Below are positions 1 through 7,949 of a stretch of 64,000 nt of DNA, one piece after another. The notes beneath the pieces were generated by a model that had not been told where the DNA came from, searched no databases, and worked only from the letters and a program-made list of their open reading frames with translations. Where the stretch lies: NCBI GenBank assembly GCA_027493955.1, contig JAOSJT010000001.1, forward strand, positions 5,132,552-5,196,551. The letters are read 5' to 3'. Each line of letters begins with the position of its first letter. The first letter of the stretch is position 1. A program made the position numbers and the translations under genes. This DNA comes from Bacteroidia bacterium. GTDB lineage: Bacteria > Bacteroidota > Ignavibacteria > SZUA-365.

Positions 1-78
1 GACGAAATGAACTTACCGGTGGCACCACCAGCGGCCACACCGGCACCGAAACCAACCATCATCAACGACGGATTTTAG
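1..78 (+). CDS. C-terminal fragment of an unidentified protein (runs off left edge)
   Basis: An open frame enters from the left edge and ends at a TAG at 76-78, encoding 25 residues rich in Pro and Ala and ending in IINDGF. The next start codon lies two bases downstream, and the following genes are spaced or overlapped in the same tight way, so this is probably the end of the first gene of one transcript. The visible part is too short to assign a family. It could also be a chance open frame. Confidence 0.4.
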   Translation, partial: DEMNLPVAPPAATPAPKPTIINDGF

Positions 79-80
79 GC

Positions 81-281
81 ATGAAACGTAAGCCAATCAC
101 AGCACGCACGCGCGTCGCACTGATGAAGCGGGCGATCCGCTACGACCTTCGGGGCGTCCATCCGGACCACACCGTCACCATACTCGGGATGGTGCTGCTG
201 CGGGATAAGTCGGCCGTCGACATCGACTATACCGGACCCGTCCGCAACGTCGGACGCATTCGGACGAGGGCGGCGATATGA
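81..281 (+). CDS. Small hypothetical protein (66 aa)
   Basis: A basic protein of 66 residues, rich in Arg at both ends, with no signal peptide or membrane segment. Its TGA overlaps the ATG of the next ORF (ATGA-type junction at 278-281), and the preceding frame ends two bases upstream, so it sits in a translationally coupled string of small genes that ends in a RadC-like gene. I do not recognise the family. Small basic ORFs packed before radC are typical of the accessory part of integrated elements, which is inference from context only. Confidence 0.5.
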   Translation: MKRKPITARTRVALMKRAIRYDLRGVHPDHTVTILGMVLLRDKSAVDIDYTGPVRNVGRIRTRAAI

Positions 282-487
282 CAACGGAAGGACTGCCCGA
301 ACGCGCTGAACGCAGGGTCGAGTCGTTGCATGACCTCGAAGGTCTCCGCATCCAACGACGGTCGGTCTTTACCGAAGGCGGCTACCTTTCGAAGCCGAAG
401 CCCGCGGCCGTCGTGATCAATTTCAACGGCGCACAGATACTCCACCTCTTGAATTGGGGCCTGTACGTCTACAAGAAAAAGGAATAA
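278..487 (+). CDS. Small hypothetical protein (69 aa)
   Basis: A 69-residue protein with a charged N-terminal half (ERAERRVESLHDLEGL) and a more hydrophobic C-terminal half ending in YVYKKKE. Start and previous stop overlap by four bases. The next small ORF begins three bases after its stop. No recognised domain. The coupling with both neighbours and the absence of a better frame are the evidence that it is real. Confidence 0.5.
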   Translation: MTTEGLPERAERRVESLHDLEGLRIQRRSVFTEGGYLSKPKPAAVVINFNGAQILHLLNWGLYVYKKKE

Positions 488-490
488 CCC

Positions 491-652
491 ATGGCGCATA
501 CAACCGTCGTGACGGGGGTCAGGCTCAGGCTTGTCCCCCGTCTTCATTACAAGCAGAAGGGGTCACTCGAAGATCCCTGGAACATCCTCATTACCAACCA
601 GCTCGTCTTCCGCTGGCTCACCTTCGCATACATTCTGGAGTGGTACCGATGA
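491..652 (+). CDS. Small hypothetical protein (53 aa)
   Basis: The ATG at 491 opens a 53-codon frame that ends in TGA at 650-652 and overlaps the radC ATG at 649 by four bases. The product is basic and aromatic at its end (FRWLTFAYILEWYR). The tight junctions on both sides argue for a real gene. A longer frame over the same bases leads into radC from codon 454, but that would be an unsupported N-terminal extension of RadC. Function unknown. Confidence 0.45.
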   Translation: MAHTTVVTGVRLRLVPRLHYKQKGSLEDPWNILITNQLVFRWLTFAYILEWYR

Positions 653-1230
653 CCGAATTATCGCAACTGACCAACGACGAACTTCTGGCCATCATTGCGC
701 CGTCCATCAGGCTCGACGGGCGAACCCTGAAGGATGTCGCCATCACGCCGATTACGGACCTTCATAAAAGCGGAGTCACGATGCAGTCCGCCAAACGCAT
801 CAAGGCGGCGTTCGAACTCGGCTACCGCTACCTCAGCCAATGCAAAACGGCGGGGGAGACCATCAACTCGCCGGAAGACGTGGCGCGCATATTTATCCCT
901 AAGCTGCGGCCGCTTGACCACGAGGAATTTCACGTCGTCATGCTCTCGAACAGCGGACGCATCATCGAGGACTTCACGGTGTCGAAGGGCATCCTGAACG
1001 CGTCGCTCATCCATCCGCGCGAAGTCTACAAGCGGGCGGTCCTGCTATCCGCCGCAAGCGTCATCCTCGTGCACAACCATCCTTCCGGAATACGCGAGGC
1101 CAGCAAGGAAGACCATCACATCACCAAGCAACTCGTCAGCGCCGGCAAGATGATGGACATACCCGTACAGGACCACGTCATCGTCTGCGGCGAGTCGTAC
1201 ATCAGCTTCGCGGAGAGTGGGTGGTTGTAA
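649..1230 (+). CDS. radC: RadC-like JAB/MPN-domain protein
   Basis: The start at 649 gives 193 residues that match the RadC (UPF0758) layout. Residues 1-62 form the helix-hairpin-helix part (LTNDELLAII at 7-16, then a GVT..SAKRIKAAFELGYRY helix pair). Residues 90-193 form the JAB/MPN domain, with the metal site H142-x-H144-P-S-G and D155. The family is a putative zinc metallohydrolase; despite the name a repair role is doubtful, and RadC genes are common on phages and integrative elements. It is slightly shorter than typical chromosomal RadC. It is the last gene of the coupled small-ORF string and lies next to the 3' end of tRNA-Lys, which suggests mobile-element cargo. The upstream in-frame start at 454 was rejected because it overlaps another coupled ORF. 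Confidence 0.85.
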   Translation: MTELSQLTNDELLAIIAPSIRLDGRTLKDVAITPITDLHKSGVTMQSAKRIKAAFELGYRYLSQCKTAGETINSPEDVARIFIPKLRPLDHEEFHVVMLSNSGRIIEDFTVSKGILNASLIHPREVYKRAVLLSAASVILVHNHPSGIREASKEDHHITKQLVSAGKMMDIPVQDHVIVCGESYISFAESGWL

Positions 1231-1236
1231 GGAAGG

Positions 1237-1272
1237 ATTGTTACGTGAATTGTTACGTAAATTGTTACGTGA
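1237..1272. repeat. Three tandem 12-bp direct repeats
   Basis: The 12-mer ATTGTTACGTGA occurs three times head to tail at 1237, 1249 and 1261, with one substitution in the middle copy. It starts seven bases after the radC stop and lies about 125 bp from the 3' end of tRNA-Lys. Short phased repeats like these can be protein binding sites, for example integrase arm sites or an operator. That role is inference. Confidence 0.8.
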
Positions 1273-1333
1273 CTAGGTCAAAGTTGTCGATTTCGGTCTG
1301 TCGGTCGTACCGCGTGAAAATCCCATTGGACAC

Positions 1334-1367
1334 AAAAAAATGCCGTAAAACGTTAATTTTACGGCAT
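1334..1367 (-). terminator. Rho-independent terminator of tRNA-Lys
   Basis: A perfect 11-bp inverted repeat (ATGCCGTAAAA, 1340-1350, with its complement at 1357-1367) closes a 6-base loop. Read on the minus strand it is followed by seven T residues (1334-1340). It lies about 30 bases past the tRNA-Lys 3' end in the tRNA's own direction. Confidence 0.88.
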
Positions 1368-1397
1368 CTGCATTGGGTTTGGGCACTTATGTGCTCG

Positions 1398-1470
<73 letters not shown>

Positions 1471-1474
1471 ACAA

Positions 1475-1505
1475 CCAAATTACGGCGGCACGCGGAATTT
1501 TCAAA
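1475..1505 (-). promoter_or_regulatory. Promoter of tRNA-Lys (TTTG-N19-TAATTTGG)
   Basis: On the minus strand TTTG (1505-1502) is followed after 19 bases by TAATTTGG (1482-1475), close to the Bacteroidota primary-sigma consensus TTTG-N19/21-TAnnTTTG. The tRNA begins five bases past the -7 box, so the leader would be very short. Confidence 0.7.
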
Positions 1506-1579
1506 GCGGAAAAAGAAAAATATCTGAATAGACTTACAAAATGCACGGAAGTTGCGAGAAAGACAAACGAGTTACATTT

Positions 1580-2086
1580 GAAGTTAAACGTTAAACGTTA
1601 AACGTTAAACGATGGGGAGCTTACCTTGAGGCTGACGATTCTATCGATTGACGACTACGATTGACGATTGATCTGCCTCGGACGGAGCGATTTCCAAACG
1701 TATCTGGTATCCCATACGGTATCTTCGTTTAACGTTTAACGATTAACGTTAACCGTTAAAAGTTAAACGATGGGGAGCCTACCTTGAGGCTGACGACCCT
1801 ATCGATTGACGACTACGATTGACGATGGATTTGCCTCGGACGGAGCGATTTCCAAACGTATCTGGTATCCCGTACGGTATCTTCGTTTAACGTTTAACGT
1901 TTAACGATTATCGATTAACGTTAACCGCTAAAAGGTAAACGATGGGGAGCTTACCTTGAGGCTGACGAATCTATCGATTGACGACTACGATTGACGATTG
2001 ATCTGCCTCGGACGGAGCGATTTCCAAACGTATCTGGTATCCCATACGGTATCTTCGTTTAACGTTTAACCTTTAACGTTAAACTG
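1580..2086. repeat. Triplicated MITE-like element with heptamer inverted ends
   Basis: Three copies of a 116-bp core (1611-1726, 1769-1884, 1941-2056) lie head to tail and differ at only a few positions. Each core is preceded by GTTAAAC-type heptamers and followed by the reverse complement GTTTAAC, so each copy has inverted terminal repeats built of 7-mers. The left end of copy 1 carries four heptamers and the later ends are degenerate. The core contains internal short repeats (GATTGACGA; GGTATC twice) and no plausible ORF. The array fills the gap between tRNA-Lys and the DUF4956 gene. A related heptamer array without a core lies at 53001-53028. Confidence 0.9.
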
Positions 2087-2097
2087 CAATTCGCAAA

Positions 2098-2772
2098 TCA
2101 AAATTGTTCGTCGTCGAAGTACATGCTTACCTGGCTGACGCCGGGGACGGCCTGGAGATCGCGGAGGAAACGCTGGTTCTGATCGCCGTCGCGGAGCTGT
2201 ACGTAGTAGGCGATGTCTATGCGCTCGGCCTCGCCGGGTGCGGTGATGTTGACCATGCGCTGTCGCTTGCAGTAACGATGCAGTACGTCGAGATAGGGGG
2301 GCTGCTCGCCGCCGTTGGTGTGATACGAGAATTGCAGCAGGTACTCGCGGCGCTGCGCTCCGAATATGGGTACGCGGGCGAGCACGAGTATGATGCCGCC
2401 GATAAGCGTCGTACCGATGTAAGCGATGGCCAGCGCGCCGGATCCGGCGGCAAGGCCGACTCCCAACGCGAAGAAGATGAACACGATGTCTATGGTGTCC
2501 TTCACCGCCGTGCGGAATCGGATGATGGACATGGCGCCCACCAGACCGAACGCCCGCGCGAGATTGTTGCCGATGATCATGATCACCATGGTCGTGATCA
2601 GCGTCAGCAGTATCATGGAACTGACGAAGGAGGGCGAATAGCCGGGTCCCTTGTACGTCTTGCGATACAGCCACGATATCACCACGCCGCAAATGAACGC
2701 GGTGAGGAAATTGACGAGTATCTCGCCGACGGAGAGGGGAAAGAGATCGAGTTGTTGCAGATCGGGAAACAT
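2098..2772 (-). CDS. DUF4956 integral membrane protein
   Basis: The ATG at 2772 gives 224 residues beginning MFPDLQQLDLFPLSVG. Four or so hydrophobic segments follow (around residues 17-36, 47-72, 88-112 and 112-132), with the conserved stretch GLVGAMSIIRFRTAVKD in the middle that is typical of DUF4956. A soluble C-terminal domain of about 85 residues ends in MYFDDEQF. The reading frame extends upstream to 3000, but that part overlaps the VTC gene and has no hydrophobic or conserved character. The start is 14 bases after the VTC stop. DUF4956 proteins usually sit next to VTC-domain polymerases. Their function is not established; acting as the membrane partner that anchors or passes polyphosphate is inference. 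Confidence 0.88.
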   Translation of the reverse strand: MFPDLQQLDLFPLSVGEILVNFLTAFICGVVISWLYRKTYKGPGYSPSFVSSMILLTLITTMVIMIIGNNLARAFGLVGAMSIIRFRTAVKDTIDIVFIFFALGVGLAAGSGALAIAYIGTTLIGGIILVLARVPIFGAQRREYLLQFSYHTNGGEQPPYLDVLHRYCKRQRMVNITAPGEAERIDIAYYVQLRDGDQNQRFLRDLQAVPGVSQVSMYFDDEQF

Positions 2773-2786
2773 GCTGCAAAGGTGCT

Positions 2787-3596
2787 TCAGTGTGCCGGAA
2801 AAATCTTCGCCGCAGATGCTTGTCCGCGGGAAGCCGTGAGGTTGACGATGCGTTCGCGCTGTCGTGAAATACTGAAATCGCGATGCGAATCCAGGCAAAT
2901 GGTGTATTTGGACAGCGCCATGCGCTTCAGCTCGTGTCGCTGTATGATCTGCCGCAGCGCCAGCGGAACGCCGGTGGTGAACTTCACCTCCAGTATGCAA
3001 TGCCGTTGCATGGCCGCGATGCTGCGCTTTCCGTCATACAAGCCGTCCAACCCGGGCATGAACACGCTGCGCAGATTGCGGTCGATGGTGACTCGCAAAT
3101 CGGAGGAAAACCGTCCGACGAAGGGCTCGCGCTCATACACGATGAGTATCACCGGCCGGAGCGTATCCTTGCGGTAATGATAGAAAAAGCGCTCCGCGTT
3201 GCTTTTATTGATGGCGTCGCCTTTGTACGGGAGTATGTATTTCTCTATGTCCTGCCCTGCGAACAGCGCTTCGACGTTCTCCGCCGCCAGCGCGGCACGG
3301 TACTTGGTCAGCAGGCCCGCTTCCTTGCGCTTGATTTCCAGATAGGCCAGGTCCCCCGGCTTGCGCTCGTTGTATGCACGGACGCGGAATTTCCGGCGCT
3401 GCCGCTCGCCGCCGATTTTTTCGCGGTATGCGGAATATGCGGCATCATCAAAATAAATGGAACGCACGGTATAGGATCCACGTCCCGTCTTGTCCGCCCA
3501 GGGATCGAGATCGGTGAGCGGTAACAGCTCGTGCCGCACGGCCTCCAGTGCTTCCAGCGGCAACAGATATTTGTATTCGAGCTTGGGGTAAGGCAT
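2787..3596 (-). CDS. VTC-domain polyphosphate polymerase
   Basis: This 269-residue protein has the VTC catalytic-tunnel pattern: EYKY at 7-10, SIYFDD at 46-51, the basic strand RKFRVRAYNER at 68-78, YLEIKRK at 85-91, VYERE at 153-157, the acidic/basic pair LEVKF at 202-206 and SKY at 229-231. In yeast Vtc4 the same fold polymerises ATP gamma-phosphate into inorganic polyphosphate; bacterial members are assigned from that homology. There is no signal peptide, so it should act on the cytoplasmic side, probably with DUF4956. It starts two bases past the adaptor gene's stop, so it is surely co-transcribed. Alternative: a CYTH/VTC-like triphosphate hydrolase, less likely with this neighbourhood. 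Confidence 0.88.
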   Translation of the reverse strand: MPYPKLEYKYLLPLEALEAVRHELLPLTDLDPWADKTGRGSYTVRSIYFDDAAYSAYREKIGGERQRRKFRVRAYNERKPGDLAYLEIKRKEAGLLTKYRAALAAENVEALFAGQDIEKYILPYKGDAINKSNAERFFYHYRKDTLRPVILIVYEREPFVGRFSSDLRVTIDRNLRSVFMPGLDGLYDGKRSIAAMQRHCILEVKFTTGVPLALRQIIQRHELKRMALSKYTICLDSHRDFSISRQRERIVNLTASRGQASAAKIFPAH

Positions 3597-3598
3597 CG

Positions 3599-4666
3599 CT
3601 ACTCAAACATCTTTCGCAAGGTTTCCATTGCCCAGGCGGCGGGACGCACAGGCGGAGCGGTAAGACTGCATCGCGCCAACATGCCGCCGCTCACGCCGGC
3701 ATCGCAGTGTTCGATGCGCGCGATCACGGTGCACACGGGACGTCTTCCAATGTAGTGAACATTGCGGTCAATCCGCTCCACGCGCGCGCTGCCGCCCAGG
3801 CCCGTCCGGGGTATGGTAAAATCAATCGGCTCACCGGGCGCGATCAGCCCGAGATCGGGGAGCTCGATGGGCACGACGAGCAATTGCTCCGTGATGTCCG
3901 ATATGACGAGCAGTGTGTCCACTGCCCAGGACGAGCGCTGCACGCCGCTCACCGGCGTAATGAAGGTGTTCTGACGCATGAGACCGCGGAGTTTCTCCAG
4001 CTGGTCCCGCAGGGAGAGCGCGTTGGCTTCCGCGGCGCGCACGTCTTCGGGTTTCAGGCCGGTGCTTGCGGTGCGCAGTCCCGCTTCCGCCAGTTCCACA
4101 TTGATGCGGAGTTGCCGGAGCCGATCCGCCGATATCTCGAACAGTTCATCGGAAATCGTGTTTTTACTGTGCAGCTCGGTCTGCCGGGCGTGAATTTTTT
4201 CCTGCTCGTCGCGCGCGGCCTTCGCGAAGGCGAGCCGCTGCCGGGCCTCCTCGATCAGCGACGCCTTCTCTCCGCTGCGCGCGGAGGCGACGGTCGCCTC
4301 GGCGACGGACAAAGCGCCTTCCAATGCGGAAATCTGCTGCATCAGCGCGTACGACACTATCCATCCCACCGTGTCGCCGCGCAGCACTTCGCCTCCGCGC
4401 AGGCGCTCGGAGAGCACGAAACTCATGGCGTCTCCGCGGTCCACCTGCGTCATGGTGCAGTGCTCCACCGCGCCGCTGCGATTGTCGCGCAGCAGCGAAA
4501 CGATCTGTCCGTTGTCCGTGCGCAGCAATACCCATTCCCGGGCGGACGCGACACTGCCGCGCACGCTGAGCGAGCGGGGGATATCCACCGGCAGCAGGAG
4601 CACGACGACGATGAGCAGGACAATTGCCGCGATGATGGAATATGTTCTTCGGCTGATCTGGAGCAT
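3599..4666 (-). CDS. HlyD-like periplasmic adaptor (membrane fusion) protein
   Basis: Starting at 4666 (MLQISRRTYS) the product has 355 residues. One N-terminal membrane helix (about 8-27) is followed by a short beta segment, an alpha-helical hairpin rich in Ala/Glu/Arg (about 95-220, with the ISDELFEISADRL turn seen in HlyD-type adaptors), then beta-rich barrel parts ending near the C-terminus. Adaptors of this family link an inner-membrane transporter to an outer-membrane exit. No ABC or RND transporter lies beside it. Instead it is coupled directly to the VTC polymerase, which suggests a dedicated export or anchoring role. The frame extends upstream to 4903, but that part overlaps the end of the sulfotransferase gene. 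Confidence 0.75.
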   Translation of the reverse strand: MLQISRRTYSIIAAIVLLIVVVLLLPVDIPRSLSVRGSVASAREWVLLRTDNGQIVSLLRDNRSGAVEHCTMTQVDRGDAMSFVLSERLRGGEVLRGDTVGWIVSYALMQQISALEGALSVAEATVASARSGEKASLIEEARQRLAFAKAARDEQEKIHARQTELHSKNTISDELFEISADRLRQLRINVELAEAGLRTASTGLKPEDVRAAEANALSLRDQLEKLRGLMRQNTFITPVSGVQRSSWAVDTLLVISDITEQLLVVPIELPDLGLIAPGEPIDFTIPRTGLGGSARVERIDRNVHYIGRRPVCTVIARIEHCDAGVSGGMLARCSLTAPPVRPAAWAMETLRKMFE

Positions 4667-4721
4667 GATGGTACTGTCTGTGAGCGGGCGCGCCTGTGCG
4701 ATGCCCGCGGTGCTTCGGCTC

Positions 4722-6305
4722 TTATTCGCCCATGACGACGAGTTTGTGTGTGCGCATACCGGCTGCGCTGTACAGACGACACAGGTACATGCCGCCCGGG
4801 ACTTTTGCGCCCTGTGTATCCGTCCCGTCCCATGCCGCTTCCCACGTGCCGGGGCCGTTCGCTTCGCGGTCGAAGCGGGCGACTTCGCGTCCTGTGACGT
4901 CATGAATGCTGATGCGCACGGGACCGGCTTTCGCCACAGTGTAGGTCAGCACGGTGTGTCCCGAGAAGGGATTCGGATAATTCCGGATGCTGAAGTCAGC
5001 GATTTGCGTTTCACCGCCATCCGCGCTCGTGGTGTGCAGCGCCTTGAGGCCGGGATAATCGGGTGCATAGCGCAGCACGCGGGCGGTTTCGCGGCCGGTG
5101 TTGTAGGACCAGACGACCTCTCCGGAGGGCGTCACTTCCAGGAAGCGTCCTTTCGTGGCTTCGGAGATCAGCGTGTTGCCGTTGGGCAGGCGCTGATTGC
5201 CTCCGAGATGATTGGAGAAAAACGCGGTGCTGTTCGAATACGTCCACGCGGGTGTGGCGGGTCCGAACGCGGCGCCGCTTTCAAGAACGTAATTCCCCTG
5301 CGCATCACGCGGCGGTGTCAGTTCGGTGATGATGGAAGCCCTCGCTCGTGCGTTGTTGTTGAAAGCGAGAATGTTTCCTTCTCCCGGCAGTCCCTTCGGG
5401 ACCCACCACGGGCAGTGCACCACATCGAACACGGCGCTGCCGCTTCTGCCGTAGTTCGCGGGCCTGCCCCAGCGGTAGAGGATGTCGCCGCCCTTGCCGC
5501 GTCGTCCCCCTGTGTTGCCGGCCGCTTCCTCCGTCGTCGTGCTGTGGTCAATGACCCACAGTTCACTCTGATTATGTGAAGTGATGACGATTTCGTCCCG
5601 ATCCGGATTGTAGCTGATGCCGTTGACGTGCAGCCAATCCGCCGCCGACGGACCGAAACCGAGACTCGGCAGATTGACGTTCAGACGGCCGGGATGCTCG
5701 GATATCACTCCGTAATTCGGTTTGGCGGGATCTCTGTCCTGCACGAGATGGTCCCAGGCATGCCATTTCCACACGATCTCCCCGCCGCTCGGTCGGATGG
5801 GACGGACTTCCACGATGTGATCCGGCCACAGCGCCGCGTTCGTTGTGCGTCCCTTTGCCACGGCTTCGGCCGCGGATTTCACTTCATACGCGATCAGCAG
5901 AATGTTGCCGTTGGGCAGGGGCTCGATGTCGTGATGCGCGATATACGTTGCGCTGGAATAGGTGAATTCCCACACGACATTGCCAGTCCAGGTAATTTCC
6001 TGTATCAGTCCGGAGTACGCCGGTGCCTGCAATTGCGCGTTCGGCACTGTGGCGGGACGCAAAAGGTTGCCGTTTTCCAGAAGGTAGGCGCAATAGCCGC
6101 CGCTGCGCGCGTTCTGCCAGGTATGCACGACCTCATTCTTCATATTGATCAGGTACGTCGTCCTGCTGTTGTTCGGATTGTAGAGCGTGTAACCTTCCCA
6201 CGCGCTGATCTGGCCCTGCGCCGGGATGCAGACTGCAAGAAAAAGTACGGAAATATATGTGAAGATCGAGATGCGAGACATGTGACGGAGGAAAATCGTA
6301 CTCAT
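4722..6305 (-). CDS. Arylsulfotransferase-like secreted protein with T9SS sorting domain
   Basis: A protein of 527 residues. The start at 6305 has GAGGA seven bases upstream, and a signal peptide covers about 1-32. Residues 35-435 form a beta-propeller of the ASST/arylsulfotransferase type, with HHDIEPLPNGNILL, WLHVNGISYNPDRDEIVITSHNQ spread over two blades, and FDVVHCPWW. The histidines on these loops are the ones such enzymes use, but I cannot assign the active His without alignment. The last 85 residues are a T9SS type A sorting domain (NYPNPFSG..., GREVARFD, GGMYLCRL). It sits between CotH1 and the adaptor in a same-strand run. It may transfer sulfuryl groups or simply be a propeller used for binding. 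Confidence 0.85.
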   Translation of the reverse strand: MSTIFLRHMSRISIFTYISVLFLAVCIPAQGQISAWEGYTLYNPNNSRTTYLINMKNEVVHTWQNARSGGYCAYLLENGNLLRPATVPNAQLQAPAYSGLIQEITWTGNVVWEFTYSSATYIAHHDIEPLPNGNILLIAYEVKSAAEAVAKGRTTNAALWPDHIVEVRPIRPSGGEIVWKWHAWDHLVQDRDPAKPNYGVISEHPGRLNVNLPSLGFGPSAADWLHVNGISYNPDRDEIVITSHNQSELWVIDHSTTTEEAAGNTGGRRGKGGDILYRWGRPANYGRSGSAVFDVVHCPWWVPKGLPGEGNILAFNNNARARASIITELTPPRDAQGNYVLESGAAFGPATPAWTYSNSTAFFSNHLGGNQRLPNGNTLISEATKGRFLEVTPSGEVVWSYNTGRETARVLRYAPDYPGLKALHTTSADGGETQIADFSIRNYPNPFSGHTVLTYTVAKAGPVRISIHDVTGREVARFDREANGPGTWEAAWDGTDTQGAKVPGGMYLCRLYSAAGMRTHKLVVMGE

Positions 6306-6365
6306 CGGCGAATCCTCGTGATACGGTGTGATTGTGGCGGGGTTGCGTTCAAATGTGCGATCATG

Positions 6366-7922
6366 TCAACGGAGTTTGAGCACCTTGGTGCCGCTGCTGA
6401 AAAAGGAAGCATCGCCGCCTCCCGAAACGCGTAATTTCCAGATGAAGCTGCCCGACGGGAGCGTAGCAGCGGGAGCAGCGGTCTCATGCAATCCGGGTGT
6501 GAACCAGCCCAGAGCGTGGTCGAACACTATCCTGCCGGCCATGTCCACGGCGAGCAGCGACACGGCGCCGCCGTACAGTAATTGGAAACGCAGCATGCCC
6601 GCATCCGTGGCGGGATTGGGATAGACGTCGAAGAGCAGTATCGGATTGTTCGGGAGCACCGCGCCGGAGCCGCCGGCGAGATACGCGTCCGCCTGGGCGA
6701 TGACGCGCTCACTGCGGAGCTTTGCGAAGCGCAGCAGTCCCGGAATAGTCATGTTGATGCCGACCACAACATCTTTTTCTATATTGTCCAGGAACTGCTG
6801 ATAGCTGTACAGTTTGTGGGGATCCGCTTGTACCAGAGGATCGAGAAAGGTCTTCCAGTGCAGTACCCGCGTGGTCATGGAATCGAGGGACAGCGGGCCC
6901 TGCGCAAGCGCCCGAATGTAGCGCAGGTACTCGGAACGCAGAGAATCGTTTTCCAGAATGCGCGCGAAGGCGGGACGTTTTTCGAGAGAGGGAATGGAGA
7001 GAATGTCTTGCGTGATGACATTCCAGTTGTTGCTGTACGCGCCGAAGGCTTCGTTCGCATCCCAGGGAATGAACACGAAGCGTCCCGTGCTCTCATCGTC
7101 GTAGAGATAGAAGTTGCGTCCCGATCCGGTATAGCTGTCGAAATGCGACGCAGCCATGTTGAAGGCGTTCATGCGGATGCAGTTCCCGAGATCGAGCAGG
7201 GCGCCGGCGCGCTCGACGAAATGCGCGCCGGCGGTATGGTTGACGACGTCAATCATGGCCACAAGGCGCGACCAGTCGTTGGTGCTTTCATTCGTCTTGA
7301 GTTCGAATTCGCGCTCGTACTGCTCGCCGCCGTCGCCGCGGTACTCCAGCGTGGCGCCGTTATCCGCCGCTTTGTAGAGATTGAAGTCGTTATCCTCGAA
7401 ATGTCGGGACAGAAATTTCTTGTCCACCTGCTCAACCTGCGTGTACAGACCAAGCAGGGCGCCATCCACCGAAAGTGTCGCGAAAGCGGCGCGGGGCGAG
7501 GGGAGAATGGTGCGGAGAATGTCGTAGGCGAGTTTCTCGCGCATGAAGCTGGGATCCTTCACCCCGTTGGAGAAATTCAGGCGCGTGATGCCGAAGCAGC
7601 TCTGTTTGCTGCGGTATTCGTCGAACTTGAGCTTGAACGGTTTCTTGGGCGTGCTGCGCGACTGCACGAACGACGAGTTGCCCTTGTAGCGCACACCCAC
7701 GCTGTCGAACACCATGCCGTGGTACTCCACTCGGGCGGGGATGTACTCTTCGTCCTGATTGTAGTAGTACAGCAGACTGTCCTGCCAATGCTCCGTATAG
7801 AAATGAATGTTGAATTCGTGCACCACCGTGTCGTCGAAGAGCATCGCCGAGGAATCCGCTTCCTGCGCGCAGGCAACGGATGCGGTGAGGCCGATGACAA
7901 GAAGGTGGAGAAGAGCTTTCAT
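6366..7922 (-). CDS. CotH-family protein kinase-like, T9SS cargo
   Basis: A protein of 518 residues with a signal peptide ending near VACAQ (residue 20). The CotH pattern is clear: VRYKGNSS at 77-84, KKPFKLKF at 93-100, the helix SFMREKLAYDILR at 125-137, GLYTQVEQVDKKFL at 158-171 and the acidic motif WDANEAFG at 287-294. CotH proteins are atypical kinases that phosphorylate Bacillus spore coat proteins. The same fold occurs in many non-spore formers, where substrates are unknown. The C-terminal 80 residues form a T9SS sorting domain (VYPNPATD...), so the mature protein should be at the cell surface or outside. It starts 28 bases after the stop of the SUMF1-like gene. Confidence 0.9.
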   Translation of the reverse strand: MKALLHLLVIGLTASVACAQEADSSAMLFDDTVVHEFNIHFYTEHWQDSLLYYYNQDEEYIPARVEYHGMVFDSVGVRYKGNSSFVQSRSTPKKPFKLKFDEYRSKQSCFGITRLNFSNGVKDPSFMREKLAYDILRTILPSPRAAFATLSVDGALLGLYTQVEQVDKKFLSRHFEDNDFNLYKAADNGATLEYRGDGGEQYEREFELKTNESTNDWSRLVAMIDVVNHTAGAHFVERAGALLDLGNCIRMNAFNMAASHFDSYTGSGRNFYLYDDESTGRFVFIPWDANEAFGAYSNNWNVITQDILSIPSLEKRPAFARILENDSLRSEYLRYIRALAQGPLSLDSMTTRVLHWKTFLDPLVQADPHKLYSYQQFLDNIEKDVVVGINMTIPGLLRFAKLRSERVIAQADAYLAGGSGAVLPNNPILLFDVYPNPATDAGMLRFQLLYGGAVSLLAVDMAGRIVFDHALGWFTPGLHETAAPAATLPSGSFIWKLRVSGGGDASFFSSGTKVLKLR

Positions 7923-7949
7923 GAATGACTCGTTTTACGTACGCCGGAT

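Noticed and set aside
1580-2086. CRISPR array
   Set aside because: The repeated part is the long 116-bp core and the spacers are degenerate heptamers. CRISPR repeats are short with unique spacers, and no cas gene is nearby.
2104-3177. Long plus-strand frame (357 codons) opposite VTC and DUF4956
   Set aside because: It is a shadow: the minus strand encodes two recognised families with coupled junctions, while the plus-strand product has no domain, signal or ribosome binding site.
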